Shown here: in pieces, positions 44,487 to 52,590 of the stretch | How positions within the stretch are numbered: position 1 is the first letter of the stretch | Layout: each line of letters opens with the position of its first letter | Source: Geomonas subterranea | GTDB lineage: Bacteria; Desulfobacterota; Desulfuromonadia; Geobacterales; Geobacteraceae | Direction of reading: 5' to 3' | Assembly: GCF_019063845.1 (NCBI RefSeq) | Contig: NZ_CP077683.1 | Coordinates: forward strand, 3,278,501 to 3,342,500 | Length of the DNA: 64,000 nucleotides | The notes under the pieces: generated by a model | Seen by the model: the letters and a program-made list of their open reading frames with translations, nothing else | What the model was told of the DNA's origin: nothing | Database searches by the model: none | Program-made: the position numbers and the translations under genes

Positions 44487-45502
44487 ACGGGACGCCCCCG
44501 GCAGTCGTGGTGCGGGACCTGGTGAAGCGCTTCGGCGACTTCGTGGCCGTGGACAACATCTCCCTCGAGGCGAGCCCGGGCGAAATCTTCGGGTTTCTCG
44601 GGCCCAACGGCGCCGGCAAGTCCACCACCATCAGGATGCTGTGCGGCCTGTTACGGCCGAGTTCGGGACAGGCGCTGGTGGCCGGACTGGACGTGGCGCG
44701 CGAACCGGAGCGGGTGCGGCAGAATATCGGCTACATGTCGCAGAAGTTCTCCCTGTACAACGACCTGAAGGTGATCGAGAACCTGCGCTTTTTCGCCGGG
44801 ATGTACAGCGTACCGGCGGCCGATCTCACGGAGCGCATCGACTGGGCCATCGACATGGCGGGGCTCTCCGGCCGGGAGCAGCTCCTCACCGGGACCCTCG
44901 CCGCGGGATGGAAGCAGCGCCTGGCCCTGGGCTGCGCCGTGCTGCACCGCCCCCCCATCGTCTTTTTGGATGAACCCACCTCGGGTGTCGACCCCATCTC
45001 CCGGCGGCTCTTCTGGGAGCTGATCCACCGCATGGCCGACGACGGGGTGACCGTCTTCGTGACCACCCACTACATGGATGAGGCGGAGTACTGCAACCGC
45101 CTGGTGCTGATCGACCGCGGCAGGATCGTCGCCTCCGGATCGCCGCTGGAATTGAAGGAAAAGAGCATGGCCGGGGATCTCCTCCTCGTGGAATGCGACC
45201 AGGTGGGGAAGGCCCTTGAGGAATTGCACGGGGCGCCGGGCGTCACCGACGCCGCCATTTTCGGTAACGCGTTGCACCTGGTGGTACCTTCCGCGCAGCG
45301 CGCCATCCCGCAGGTGCAGGAGTTCCTCGCCGCGCGCGGCATCCAGACAACCCGCATCGAGCGGATCCGCCCCTCCCTGGAGGACGTCTTCGTGGCGCTC
45401 ACCACCCTGAACAGGGATGCAGGGGACACGGAAGGGAACTGGGATGAAGGGGATACAACCGGGGCAACCGGGGCAACCGGTGGGGAAAAGGGGCAACCAT
45501 GA
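44483..45502 (+). CDS. ABC transporter ATP-binding protein (second) with low-complexity tail
   Basis: A 339-residue ATPase. Walker A GPNGAGKSTTIRML and Walker B VFLDEPTSGVDP are intact. The signature loop reads LAAGWKQRLALG where LSGGxxQ is usual, so the signature serine is an alanine; this is known for one half of heterodimeric exporters. The last 30 residues (GDTEGNWDEGDTTGATGATG) are low-complexity and coded by a stretch resembling an intergenic CATCCCCTTCATCCC repeat. It forms the degenerate ATP site with its neighbour. Confidence 0.9.
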   Translation: MNGTPPAVVVRDLVKRFGDFVAVDNISLEASPGEIFGFLGPNGAGKSTTIRMLCGLLRPSSGQALVAGLDVAREPERVRQNIGYMSQKFSLYNDLKVIENLRFFAGMYSVPAADLTERIDWAIDMAGLSGREQLLTGTLAAGWKQRLALGCAVLHRPPIVFLDEPTSGVDPISRRLFWELIHRMADDGVTVFVTTHYMDEAEYCNRLVLIDRGRIVASGSPLELKEKSMAGDLLLVECDQVGKALEELHGAPGVTDAAIFGNALHLVVPSAQRAIPQVQEFLAARGIQTTRIERIRPSLEDVFVALTTLNRDAGDTEGNWDEGDTTGATGATGGEKGQP

Positions 45503-46632
45503 ACTGGAACAGGCTCTGCGCCATGGCACGCAAGGAAATGATCCAGATCCGGCGCGACGCCCGCAGCATCGGCATCGTCATCGCCATGCCCATCGTGATG
45601 ATGTTCGCCTTCGGCTACGGCGTGAGCTTCGACACCAAACACATCCCGGTCTACGTCTACGACCAGGAGAAGAGCCAGCAAAGCCAGGACTTCCTCAAAC
45701 GGTTCCAGGCCTCGGTCTACTTCAAGGTGGTAAAAACGGTGGCAAGCTACCCGGAACTGGTGCAGGCGATCGACAAGGGAGATTGCCAGATCGGCCTCGT
45801 GGTCCCTCCCGACTTCTCCAGGAAACTCCGCTCGGGGCAGAAGGTGAGCATTCAGGCGATTTTCGACGGCACCGACAGCAACAGCGCGAGCCTGGGGATG
45901 AGCTACACCGAGGCGGTGGCGCAGGCGCACTCCCAGCAACTCCAGCTCGAATGGCTGCAGGGGCGCGGACAGGGGGAGGCGCGGCTTCCCTTGAGCGTCG
46001 ACGCCCGGACCTGGTTCAACGAGAACCTGGAAAGCATGGTCACCATCGTCCCGGGCGTGGTGGCCATGGTGATGGCGGTGGTCGGGACCTTCCTCACATC
46101 ACTCACCGTGGCACGGGAATGGGAGCGCGGCACCATGGAGCAGCTCATCTCGACGCCGGTGACTCCCTTGGAGATCATGCTCGGCAAACTCGCACCCTAC
46201 GTGGCGATCGGTCTCGCCGACACCACCCTCTGCGCCATCATGGGGGTATGGTGGTTCGGCGTCCCCTTCCGCGGGCACATCTGGGTCTTCCTGCTGAGCA
46301 CCTTCCTGTTCCTTACCGTGGTCCTTTCGCTGGGGTACTTCTTTTCAGTAGTCGCCAAGACGCAGCTCGCGGCGAGCCAGATCTCGCTGATCGCCACCTT
46401 CCTCCCCGCGTTTCTCCTGTCCGGCTTCGTGTACCCGATCGACCAGATGCCGGCGATGGTCCAGGGCATCACCCACATCGTGCCCGCCCGCTACTACATG
46501 GCGATCCTGCGCAACGTCTTCTTGAAGGGGTCGCCCGTCCTTACCATGTGGCAGGATTTCCTGGGGCTCGCCATCTTCGCGGCCCTGCTGGGGCTTGCCG
46601 CCACGCGGGTCTTCCGCAAAAAACTCGCCTGA
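45499..46632 (+). CDS. ABC-2 type permease (first)
   Basis: A 377-residue membrane protein. The N-terminal TM is ARSIGIVIAMPIVMMFAFGY, a large periplasmic domain spans about 50-180, and five TMs follow, including GVVAMVMAVVGTFLTSL. The family is YbhS/YhhJ-like drug permeases. It overlaps the second ATPase gene by four bases. With its neighbour it forms the membrane core of the pump. Confidence 0.93.
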   Translation: MNWNRLCAMARKEMIQIRRDARSIGIVIAMPIVMMFAFGYGVSFDTKHIPVYVYDQEKSQQSQDFLKRFQASVYFKVVKTVASYPELVQAIDKGDCQIGLVVPPDFSRKLRSGQKVSIQAIFDGTDSNSASLGMSYTEAVAQAHSQQLQLEWLQGRGQGEARLPLSVDARTWFNENLESMVTIVPGVVAMVMAVVGTFLTSLTVAREWERGTMEQLISTPVTPLEIMLGKLAPYVAIGLADTTLCAIMGVWWFGVPFRGHIWVFLLSTFLFLTVVLSLGYFFSVVAKTQLAASQISLIATFLPAFLLSGFVYPIDQMPAMVQGITHIVPARYYMAILRNVFLKGSPVLTMWQDFLGLAIFAALLGLAATRVFRKKLA

Positions 46633-46642
46633 GGGGAGAGAC

Positions 46643-47773
46643 ATGCTCGGTCGCCTGCGCCAGATGCTGATCAAGGAGTTCCTGCACGTCATCCGTGACA
46701 AGAGGGCGAGATTCTTCCTGTTCGCCCCACCGGTCATCCAGACGCTGGTCTTCGGCTACGCCGCCACGCTGGAGATCAAGCACGTCCCGATCGCCGTCGT
46801 GGACTACGACAACAGCCAGGTGAGCCGGGACCTCATCTCCCGCTTCCAGGCGAGCCGCTACTTCCAGGTGCGCCGTGTCGCCGACCGCCGGGAGATCCCG
46901 GACCTGATCGACCGGAGCGAGGTCACCATGGCGCTGCAGATCAATTCGGGGTTCGCGCGCGATCTGCGCAAGGGGGAGACCGCGCACCTTCAGGTGATAG
47001 TCGACGCCAGCAACTCCAACACGGCGCTGGTGGGGCTTGGTTACCTGAACCAGGTGGCACAAGGGTTCGCCCGGCAGTACCGGCTCGATGCGCTGAACCG
47101 CCAGGCTCCCGCCGTCGCCGCCACGCTCCCCGAGATCGTCGTCGAGCGCCGCCCCTGGTACAACCCCGACATGAGCAGCCAGTGGTTCTTCGTGCCGGGG
47201 GTGATCGGCAACCTGGTCCTGGTGATCGTGGTCACCCTGACCGCCTTCGCGGTGGTGCGGGAGCGCGAGATCGGCACCCTGGAACAGATCATGGTGACGC
47301 CGATACGGCGCACCGAATTCATCCTGGGCAAGACCATCCCCTTCTTCCTGATCGGGCTCCTGGACACGGCGCTGATCAGCCTGGCGGGGACGCTCTGGTT
47401 CCGCGTGCCGCTCACCGGCAGTTTCCTGGTGCTGGCCGCCGGGACCGTCTGCTTCATCCTGTGCATGCTCGGCGTCGGGCTCTTCATCTCCACCGTCTCG
47501 GCGACCCAGCAGCAGGCCATGGTGACCAGCTTCTTCTTCATCATGCCCGCCGTCATCTTCTCCGGCTTCGGATCCCCCATCTCCAGCATGCCGGAAATCC
47601 TGCAGTGGCTCACCTACCTGAACCCGCTGCGCTACCAGGAGGTGGTGCTGCGAAGCGTCTACCTGAAAGGGGTCGGCTTCGATGTGCTCTGGCCCCAGAT
47701 GGCCGCCATGGCGCTCATCGCCGCGGTCATGCTCACCGTGAGCGTGCTTCGCTTCCGCAAGTCGCTGGAATAG
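46643..47773 (+). CDS. ABC-2 type permease (second)
   Basis: A 376-residue protein of the same fold as its neighbour (ARFFLFAPPVIQTLVFGYAA then a periplasmic domain and five TMs, ending VLRFRKSLE). GGGGAGAGAC precedes the ATG at 46643; the upstream frame is overlap. It closes the efflux operon. Gene order tetR-tolC-hlyD-ABC-ABC-permease-permease matches the YbhGFSR system. Confidence 0.93.
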   Translation: MLGRLRQMLIKEFLHVIRDKRARFFLFAPPVIQTLVFGYAATLEIKHVPIAVVDYDNSQVSRDLISRFQASRYFQVRRVADRREIPDLIDRSEVTMALQINSGFARDLRKGETAHLQVIVDASNSNTALVGLGYLNQVAQGFARQYRLDALNRQAPAVAATLPEIVVERRPWYNPDMSSQWFFVPGVIGNLVLVIVVTLTAFAVVREREIGTLEQIMVTPIRRTEFILGKTIPFFLIGLLDTALISLAGTLWFRVPLTGSFLVLAAGTVCFILCMLGVGLFISTVSATQQQAMVTSFFFIMPAVIFSGFGSPISSMPEILQWLTYLNPLRYQEVVLRSVYLKGVGFDVLWPQMAAMALIAAVMLTVSVLRFRKSLE

Positions 47774-47896
47774 CCGCACCGGTTCTGCCGCTGCCACCCC
47801 ATACTTCCTTTAATTCAAATAATGTGATACAACACCCCTCCGGGATACCTGCCCCTCAAGCTGCGGTACGCCGCGGCCACCATACCGGAGGTTTTC

Positions 47897-48439
47897 ATGA
47901 ACAAGGAAAAGCAACAGGAACTGATCAGCAGGCGCGACTTGCTGAAAGGCTCGCTCTGCCTGGGCGTCTGCCTCGCAGCGGGAAACATCTCCGGCGAGGC
48001 CGGGGCGGCCGCCGACGCCAAGACCGCGGCAGGACGCCCGGAAGCGGCCAGGAAACATTTCCTGAAATCGACGAACTGCTCCCAGGCTATCCTGGAGAAT
48101 TACGCTCCCGCTTACGGCATCTCTCCCGAAGCGGCCGGCAGGCTCGCCACCGGATTCGCCGGAGGGATGACCACCGGCCACGAGTGCGGCGCGGTCACCG
48201 CGGCCTACATGGTGCTTGGCCTCGCTTACGGCCCCAAGGAAAGGAAGGTGTTCCCGAAGGTCGAGGCATTCAACAAGGAGTTCAAGGCGCGCCACGGAGA
48301 ACTGGGGTGTTCGCAGCTCCTCGGCATCGACATGTCGACCAGGAAAGGGATGAAAGAGGCCGACAGCAAGGGGCTCTTCAAGACCCGCTGCCCCCATTTA
48401 GTGAAAAGCGCCGGGGAGATCCTCGAGGAAATGATCTAG
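47897..48439 (+). CDS. C_GCAxxG_C_C family redox protein with Tat-like leader
   Basis: A 180-residue protein. The leader has SRRDLLKG and a hydrophobic stretch (SLCLGVCLAAGNIS). The family motif is visible as NCSQAIL, then TGHECGAVTAAYM, LGCSQLLG and TRCPHLV: conserved cysteines in the C-x-GCAxxG-x-C-x-C pattern. Members are small putative redox or metal proteins of anaerobes. It stands alone after the efflux operon, with its own upstream region and the hairpin CCCGCGCCGG/CCGGTGCGGG about eight bases after the stop. Confidence 0.85.
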   Translation: MNKEKQQELISRRDLLKGSLCLGVCLAAGNISGEAGAAADAKTAAGRPEAARKHFLKSTNCSQAILENYAPAYGISPEAAGRLATGFAGGMTTGHECGAVTAAYMVLGLAYGPKERKVFPKVEAFNKEFKARHGELGCSQLLGIDMSTRKGMKEADSKGLFKTRCPHLVKSAGEILEEMI

Positions 48440-48629
48440 CGTGCCGCCCGCGCCGGTCTTATTCCGGTGCGGGCTCGATCTCCCCATCCCGCCTCCCCGC
48501 ACCTCCCTCCGGTGCCGCTCCCGCGGCTCCACACCGGGTGCCGTCGCTTGAAACTGTGGTCAATAATCCACCGTTTGACTCCACGACGATCATTTTCCAC
48601 CTTTAATCCGTCAAAGCCGATCTAAACCG

Positions 48630-48657
48630 TTGACGTAGCGCATGACCGGTGTATAAA
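48630..48657 (+). promoter_or_regulatory. Promoter of two-component pair
   Basis: TTGACG (48630-48635), 16 bases, TATAAA (48652-48657), upstream of the kinase start at 48747. The 307-base gap between 48440 and 48746 holds this promoter, the palindrome below and no gene. Confidence 0.55.
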
Positions 48658-48693
48658 ATGCCGCACCGAAATCGGTCCTACAGCGCGCAGGAC

Positions 48694-48709
48694 GGTGACC
48701 GACGTCACC
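48694..48709 (+). promoter_or_regulatory. Palindrome GGTGAC-CGAC-GTCACC
   Basis: A perfect 6-bp inverted repeat with 4-bp spacer, about 35 bases downstream of the predicted -10. It could be an operator of the NarL-type regulator of this operon or a leader hairpin. Confidence 0.45.
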
Positions 48710-48746
48710 TTCGGCCACGCCCCTCAACCGCGGGAGCACGACGACG

Positions 48747-50453
48747 ATGACGCAACCGAGCTACCACTCCAAAACCCGGGCCGAGTACCTGATCGCCACC
48801 GGGCGCGTCATCCTCTCCGCTTTCTTCCTGTTCGCGGTCTGGCTCGACCCTTCCGAGCCGACCCGCTACGCGGCAACAGCCTATGGCATCCTCTCCGGCT
48901 ACCTCGGCTACTCACTCGCCATTGGCGCTCTCACGTGGCGTCAGGCCTTTGGCTGGAGCAGGCTGCACCTGATCACGCACAGCATCGACCTCCTGGTCTT
49001 TGCCTGCCTCATGTTCCTCACCACCGGGCCCAACAGTCCCTTCTTCGTCTACTTCATCTTCATCCTGGTCTGCGCCACCTTCCGCTGGCAGTGGCGCGGC
49101 ACCCTCTGGACCGCAGTGGCGGCGATGTCCATCACCTTGCTGCTCGCGTGGTACCCTTCCAACCTGCTGTTGGAGCACAGTTTCGAGCTCAACCGCTTCA
49201 TCATCCGCATCGCCTATCTCGCGGTAGTAGCGGGGCTTCTGGGCTACCTCGGCGCCTACGAGGAGTCGATGCGGGAGATCCTGGCCATGCTGTCCCAGTG
49301 GCCCAGGGAAACGCTCCCGCAGGAACCGGGGGCGGACGGCCAGGGGATGCTGGGTCACGCCGCGGCCATCCTGAAAGTGCCACGCGTGGTGCTTTTGTGG
49401 GAGGAGGAAGAGGAACCGTGGCTGCACCTGCTGTGCTGGACGGCCGAAGGGTGCCGCTACGAGTGGAAGGAGCCCGGCATCTTCGGCGACCTCGTCGCCG
49501 GGGGACTGGAACGGGCGAGTTTCTTCTGCCGTGAGGCCGGCTCCGACCGGGCGCTGGTGGTGTGCAACACCGCCGGCGGTTTGCAACAGCGCCGCTGCGC
49601 ACCGCTGCACCCCGAGTTCGTACGCTACTTCAACGTCTCCTCCGCCTGCATCTCGCCGCTGGGAGGGGAGAAAGTCTCCGGGTACCTGTTCGCCCTGGAC
49701 CGGAGCCACCTCACCCCGGACGACCTGGTCCTGGGAGGGATCGTGGCACGCGAGATCGCCGCCCGCCTCGATCACGCGCTGCTCTTGAAACAGCTCCAGC
49801 AGGGGGCCGCTGCAGACGAGCGTCTCCGGCTTGCCCACGACCTGCACGACGGCCTGCTCCAGGCCCTGGCGGGCGCCGGGCTGCAACTGGCGGCGGCGAG
49901 CCGCCAGATCGCGACGGACCCGGCCGCGGCCCGGGAGAACATCCTGCAGGTCCAGCAACTGCTCGCCTCCGAGCAGCGGGACCTGAGGACCCAGATCAAC
50001 GACATGAAGCCGCTCTTCTCGCGGCGCAAGACCGAGGAGTTCGGTCTCCCCAAGCGGTTGGAGGAACTGGCCGGGCGCATCAAGCGCCAATGGGAGGTCG
50101 CCTGCTCCGTCACCTGCCACACCCCCGCACCGCGGCTGCAGCGCAGCATGGCGCGCGAGATCTATTTCGTCGTTCACGAGGCGCTGATCAACGCGGTGCG
50201 CCACGCGGAGGCGACGACGCTGCGCGCCGAGATCCATTTCGACACCCAGTGGGCGCGGATAACGGTGACCGACGACGGGCGCGGCTTCGGCTTCCAGGGA
50301 TGCTTCGACCAGGACCAGCTAAGCGACCTGAAGCGCGGCCCGGTGACGCTCAGGGAGCGCATCGACGCGCTCAACGGGAAACTGGTGATCGATTCCAGCG
50401 AGCACGGCGCCCGCCTCGACATCACACTGCCCCTCATGGAACTAGGAGGCTGA
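48747..50453 (+). CDS. NarL-family sensor histidine kinase with multi-TM N-terminus
   Basis: A 568-residue kinase. About six TMs lie in residues 15-175 (VILSAFFLFAVWL, FACLMFLTTG, FVYFIFILVCA, LAVVAGLLGYLG). A GAF-like region (about 195-350) is next. The phospho-acceptor is about H367 in AHDLHDGLLQALAGA (HisKA_3), then a HATPase with TVTDDGRGFGF. The sensed signal is unknown. It overlaps nothing but lies one base before the response regulator. Terminal DITLPLMELGG is typical. Confidence 0.93.
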   Translation: MTQPSYHSKTRAEYLIATGRVILSAFFLFAVWLDPSEPTRYAATAYGILSGYLGYSLAIGALTWRQAFGWSRLHLITHSIDLLVFACLMFLTTGPNSPFFVYFIFILVCATFRWQWRGTLWTAVAAMSITLLLAWYPSNLLLEHSFELNRFIIRIAYLAVVAGLLGYLGAYEESMREILAMLSQWPRETLPQEPGADGQGMLGHAAAILKVPRVVLLWEEEEEPWLHLLCWTAEGCRYEWKEPGIFGDLVAGGLERASFFCREAGSDRALVVCNTAGGLQQRRCAPLHPEFVRYFNVSSACISPLGGEKVSGYLFALDRSHLTPDDLVLGGIVAREIAARLDHALLLKQLQQGAAADERLRLAHDLHDGLLQALAGAGLQLAAASRQIATDPAAARENILQVQQLLASEQRDLRTQINDMKPLFSRRKTEEFGLPKRLEELAGRIKRQWEVACSVTCHTPAPRLQRSMAREIYFVVHEALINAVRHAEATTLRAEIHFDTQWARITVTDDGRGFGFQGCFDQDQLSDLKRGPVTLRERIDALNGKLVIDSSEHGARLDITLPLMELGG

Positions 50454-50454
50454 C

Positions 50455-51090
50455 ATGATTCGACTGGTCATCGCCGACGACCACCCGCTGATCCTTAACG
50501 GACTGACCGGACTGTTCAACTTCGAGGAGGATTTCGAGGTGCTGGCCAGTTGCAGCAACGGCGCTGAGGCGCTGGAAGAGATCCGCCGGCAGCGCCCCGA
50601 CGTGGCGGTGCTCGACATCCGCATGCCGGGGCTGACCGGCATCCAGGTGGCACGCAGGGTGACCGAGGAACGGCTCGGCGCGCGGTTGGTCCTGCTCACC
50701 GCGGCCCTGGAGGACGAGGATATGCTGGACGCGGTCATGCTCGGCATCCAGGGGGTGGTCCTGAAGGAGATGGCGCCTCAGTTCCTGGTGCAGTGCATCA
50801 GGAAGGTGCACGCCGGCGAACAGTGGCTTGAGCGCCGTTCGGCCAAGCAGGCACTGGAAAAGCTCCTGAAGCGCGAAGCGGGGGGGCGCGAGGTGGCCAA
50901 CCTCCTCACCCAGCGCGAGGTCGAGCTGGTACGCATGGTGGCAGGCGGGTCGCGCAACAAGGAGATCGCCGACAGGCTCTGCATCAGCGAGGGGACGGTC
51001 AAGGTCCACCTGCACAACATCTACCAGAAGGTCAACGTCGACGGCAGGCTCGCACTGTTGCGCTACGCACAGGAAAAAGGATTGGTCTAG
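50455..51090 (+). CDS. NarL/LuxR-family response regulator
   Basis: A 211-residue regulator. The phospho-acceptor D in VAVLDIRMPGLTG is near residue 47, and acidic D9-D10 (VIADDHPLIL) bind metal. The C-terminal HTH is LTQREVELVRMVAGGSRNKE then IADRLCISEGTVKVHLHN. The start lies at the end of the kinase gene with CTAGGAGGCTGAC before the ATG. The promoter regulated is likely its own or the hydrogenase operon that follows, but this is only inference from position. Confidence 0.94.
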   Translation: MIRLVIADDHPLILNGLTGLFNFEEDFEVLASCSNGAEALEEIRRQRPDVAVLDIRMPGLTGIQVARRVTEERLGARLVLLTAALEDEDMLDAVMLGIQGVVLKEMAPQFLVQCIRKVHAGEQWLERRSAKQALEKLLKREAGGREVANLLTQREVELVRMVAGGSRNKEIADRLCISEGTVKVHLHNIYQKVNVDGRLALLRYAQEKGLV

Positions 51091-51120
51091 CAGCCGCCAT
51101 CCGCCACAGGCATCCACCTC

Positions 51121-51228
51121 CCCTCTCCCTCTGGGAGAGGGTCAGGGTGAGGGGAGGTGCCAAAGGCAAGATCCCAGCAGGCGGCGCCCTCACCCGCCCT
51201 TCGGGCACCCTCTCCCGGAGGGAGAGGG
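51121..51228. repeat. Double REP-like palindrome
   Basis: CCCTCTCCCTCTGGGAGAGG and CCCTCTCCCGGAGGGAGAGG lie about 88 bases apart, with GGTCAGGGTGAGGG/CCCTCACCC forming a larger inverted structure. It occupies the spacer between the regulator and hydrogenase genes. Confidence 0.8.
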
Positions 51229-51350
51229 AACTGACGCAAGATCCCTCCATTCTGTCATTACTCGCCCCGCCGACACGTCAAAATATTCTTGTTTTACTCA
51301 TAAACACCATTCATTCTGACTTTTTTTCTCACCAGACTCACTTTCCCCTC

Positions 51351-51378
51351 TTGCAATAAAACATCTTTCTACTAAAAT
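51351..51378 (+). promoter_or_regulatory. Candidate promoter of hydrogenase operon
   Basis: TTGCAA (51351-51356), 16 bases, TAAAAT (51373-51378), 72 bases before the small-subunit start. The region 51091-51449 otherwise holds the palindrome above and AT-rich sequence. Confidence 0.45.
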
Positions 51379-51449
51379 AGCATATACTGCCAGTTCTGGT
51401 TCACGCGCCAAAGAGTCCACCGTTTCGCTGTCAGCAAGGGGAGGCCGGG

Positions 51450-52589
51450 ATGAGCACGACGAGAACGGAGCCGTGTAACGAAACACGGGGAGATACCCAG
51501 CGCAATGAGGATCTCTCCATCAGCCAGATACTGAAGGAGCGCGGCGTCTCGCGACGCGACTTCCTCAAGTTCTGCTCTACGGTCACGGCGGCCCTGGCGC
51601 TGCCACCTTCCTTCGCCCCGTCCGTGGCCCGGGCGCTGGACGAGGTGAAACGTCCCCCCCTGGTCTGGCTCGAATTCCAGGGGTGTACCGGCGACAGCGA
51701 GGCGCTCCTGCGCTCGGCCAACCCCACGGTCGCCGAGATCATCCTCGACATCCTGTCGGTCGACTACCACGAGACCATCATGGCCGCCGCCGGGCACCAG
51801 GCGGAGGCCGCGCTGGAGAAGACCATCACCGACTACAAGGGGAAGTACTTCGCCGTCATCGAGGGCTCCATCCCGATGAAGGACGGCGGGGTCTACGGCT
51901 GCGTGGGGGGGAAGTCGAACCTGGAACGCGCCCGCCAGGTCTGCGGCGGCGCCGCGGCCACCATCGCCATCGGCAACTGCGCCTCGTACGGCGGGATTCC
52001 CGCGGCCGCCCCCAACCCGACCGGCGCGGTGGGGGTCAAGGAGGCGGTCCCCGGCGCCACGGTGATCAACCTCCCCGGCTGCCCCTGCAACGCCGACAAC
52101 CTGACCGCCACCATCGTGCACTACCTGGTCTTCAACAAGATCCCCGCTCTCGACGGCCACGGCCGGCCGCTCTTCGCCTACGGCAAGCGCATCCACGACA
52201 ACTGCGAACGGCGCCCGCACTTCGACGCCGGACAGTACGTGGAACGCTGGGGGGACGACGGGCACCGCAAGGGGTACTGCCTCTACAAGATGGGGTGCAA
52301 GGGCCCCGCGACCTTCCACAACTGTCCCACCCAGCGCTACAACGAGAAGACCGCCTGGCCCATCGGCTCGGGTCACCCCTGCGTCGGCTGCGCCGAGCCC
52401 CAGTTCTGGGACGTCATGTCCCCCATGTACAAGAGGCTTCCCAACGTGCCGGGCTTCGGCATCGAGCACACCGCCGACGCCATCGGCCTCGGGCTCGCCG
52501 CGGGTGCTGCGGGCGCCTTCGTGGTGCACGGAGCGCTTTCCGCCATGAGAAAGGACAAGGAACCGGGCGAGGACGCCAAGGAGGAGTAA
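51450..52589 (+). CDS. hyaS: [NiFe] hydrogenase small subunit
   Basis: A 379-residue periplasm-facing electron-transfer subunit. The Tat signal is VSRRDFLKFCS (about 33-43). A C-terminal TM anchor (IGLGLAAGAAGAFVVHGAL) follows the third cluster region. Cysteines for medial and distal clusters are in NCPTQRYN, CVGCAEPQFW and others. The proximal-cluster motif is GCTGDSEALL: C79 is present but the second expected cysteine is D82. Such Asp coordination is described for the actinobacterial-type hydrogenase of Ralstonia. It is the first gene of the operon; symbol as in G. sulfurreducens hyaSLBP. Confidence 0.95.
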   Translation: MSTTRTEPCNETRGDTQRNEDLSISQILKERGVSRRDFLKFCSTVTAALALPPSFAPSVARALDEVKRPPLVWLEFQGCTGDSEALLRSANPTVAEIILDILSVDYHETIMAAAGHQAEAALEKTITDYKGKYFAVIEGSIPMKDGGVYGCVGGKSNLERARQVCGGAAATIAIGNCASYGGIPAAAPNPTGAVGVKEAVPGATVINLPGCPCNADNLTATIVHYLVFNKIPALDGHGRPLFAYGKRIHDNCERRPHFDAGQYVERWGDDGHRKGYCLYKMGCKGPATFHNCPTQRYNEKTAWPIGSGHPCVGCAEPQFWDVMSPMYKRLPNVPGFGIEHTADAIGLGLAAGAAGAFVVHGALSAMRKDKEPGEDAKEE

Positions 52590-52590
52590 G

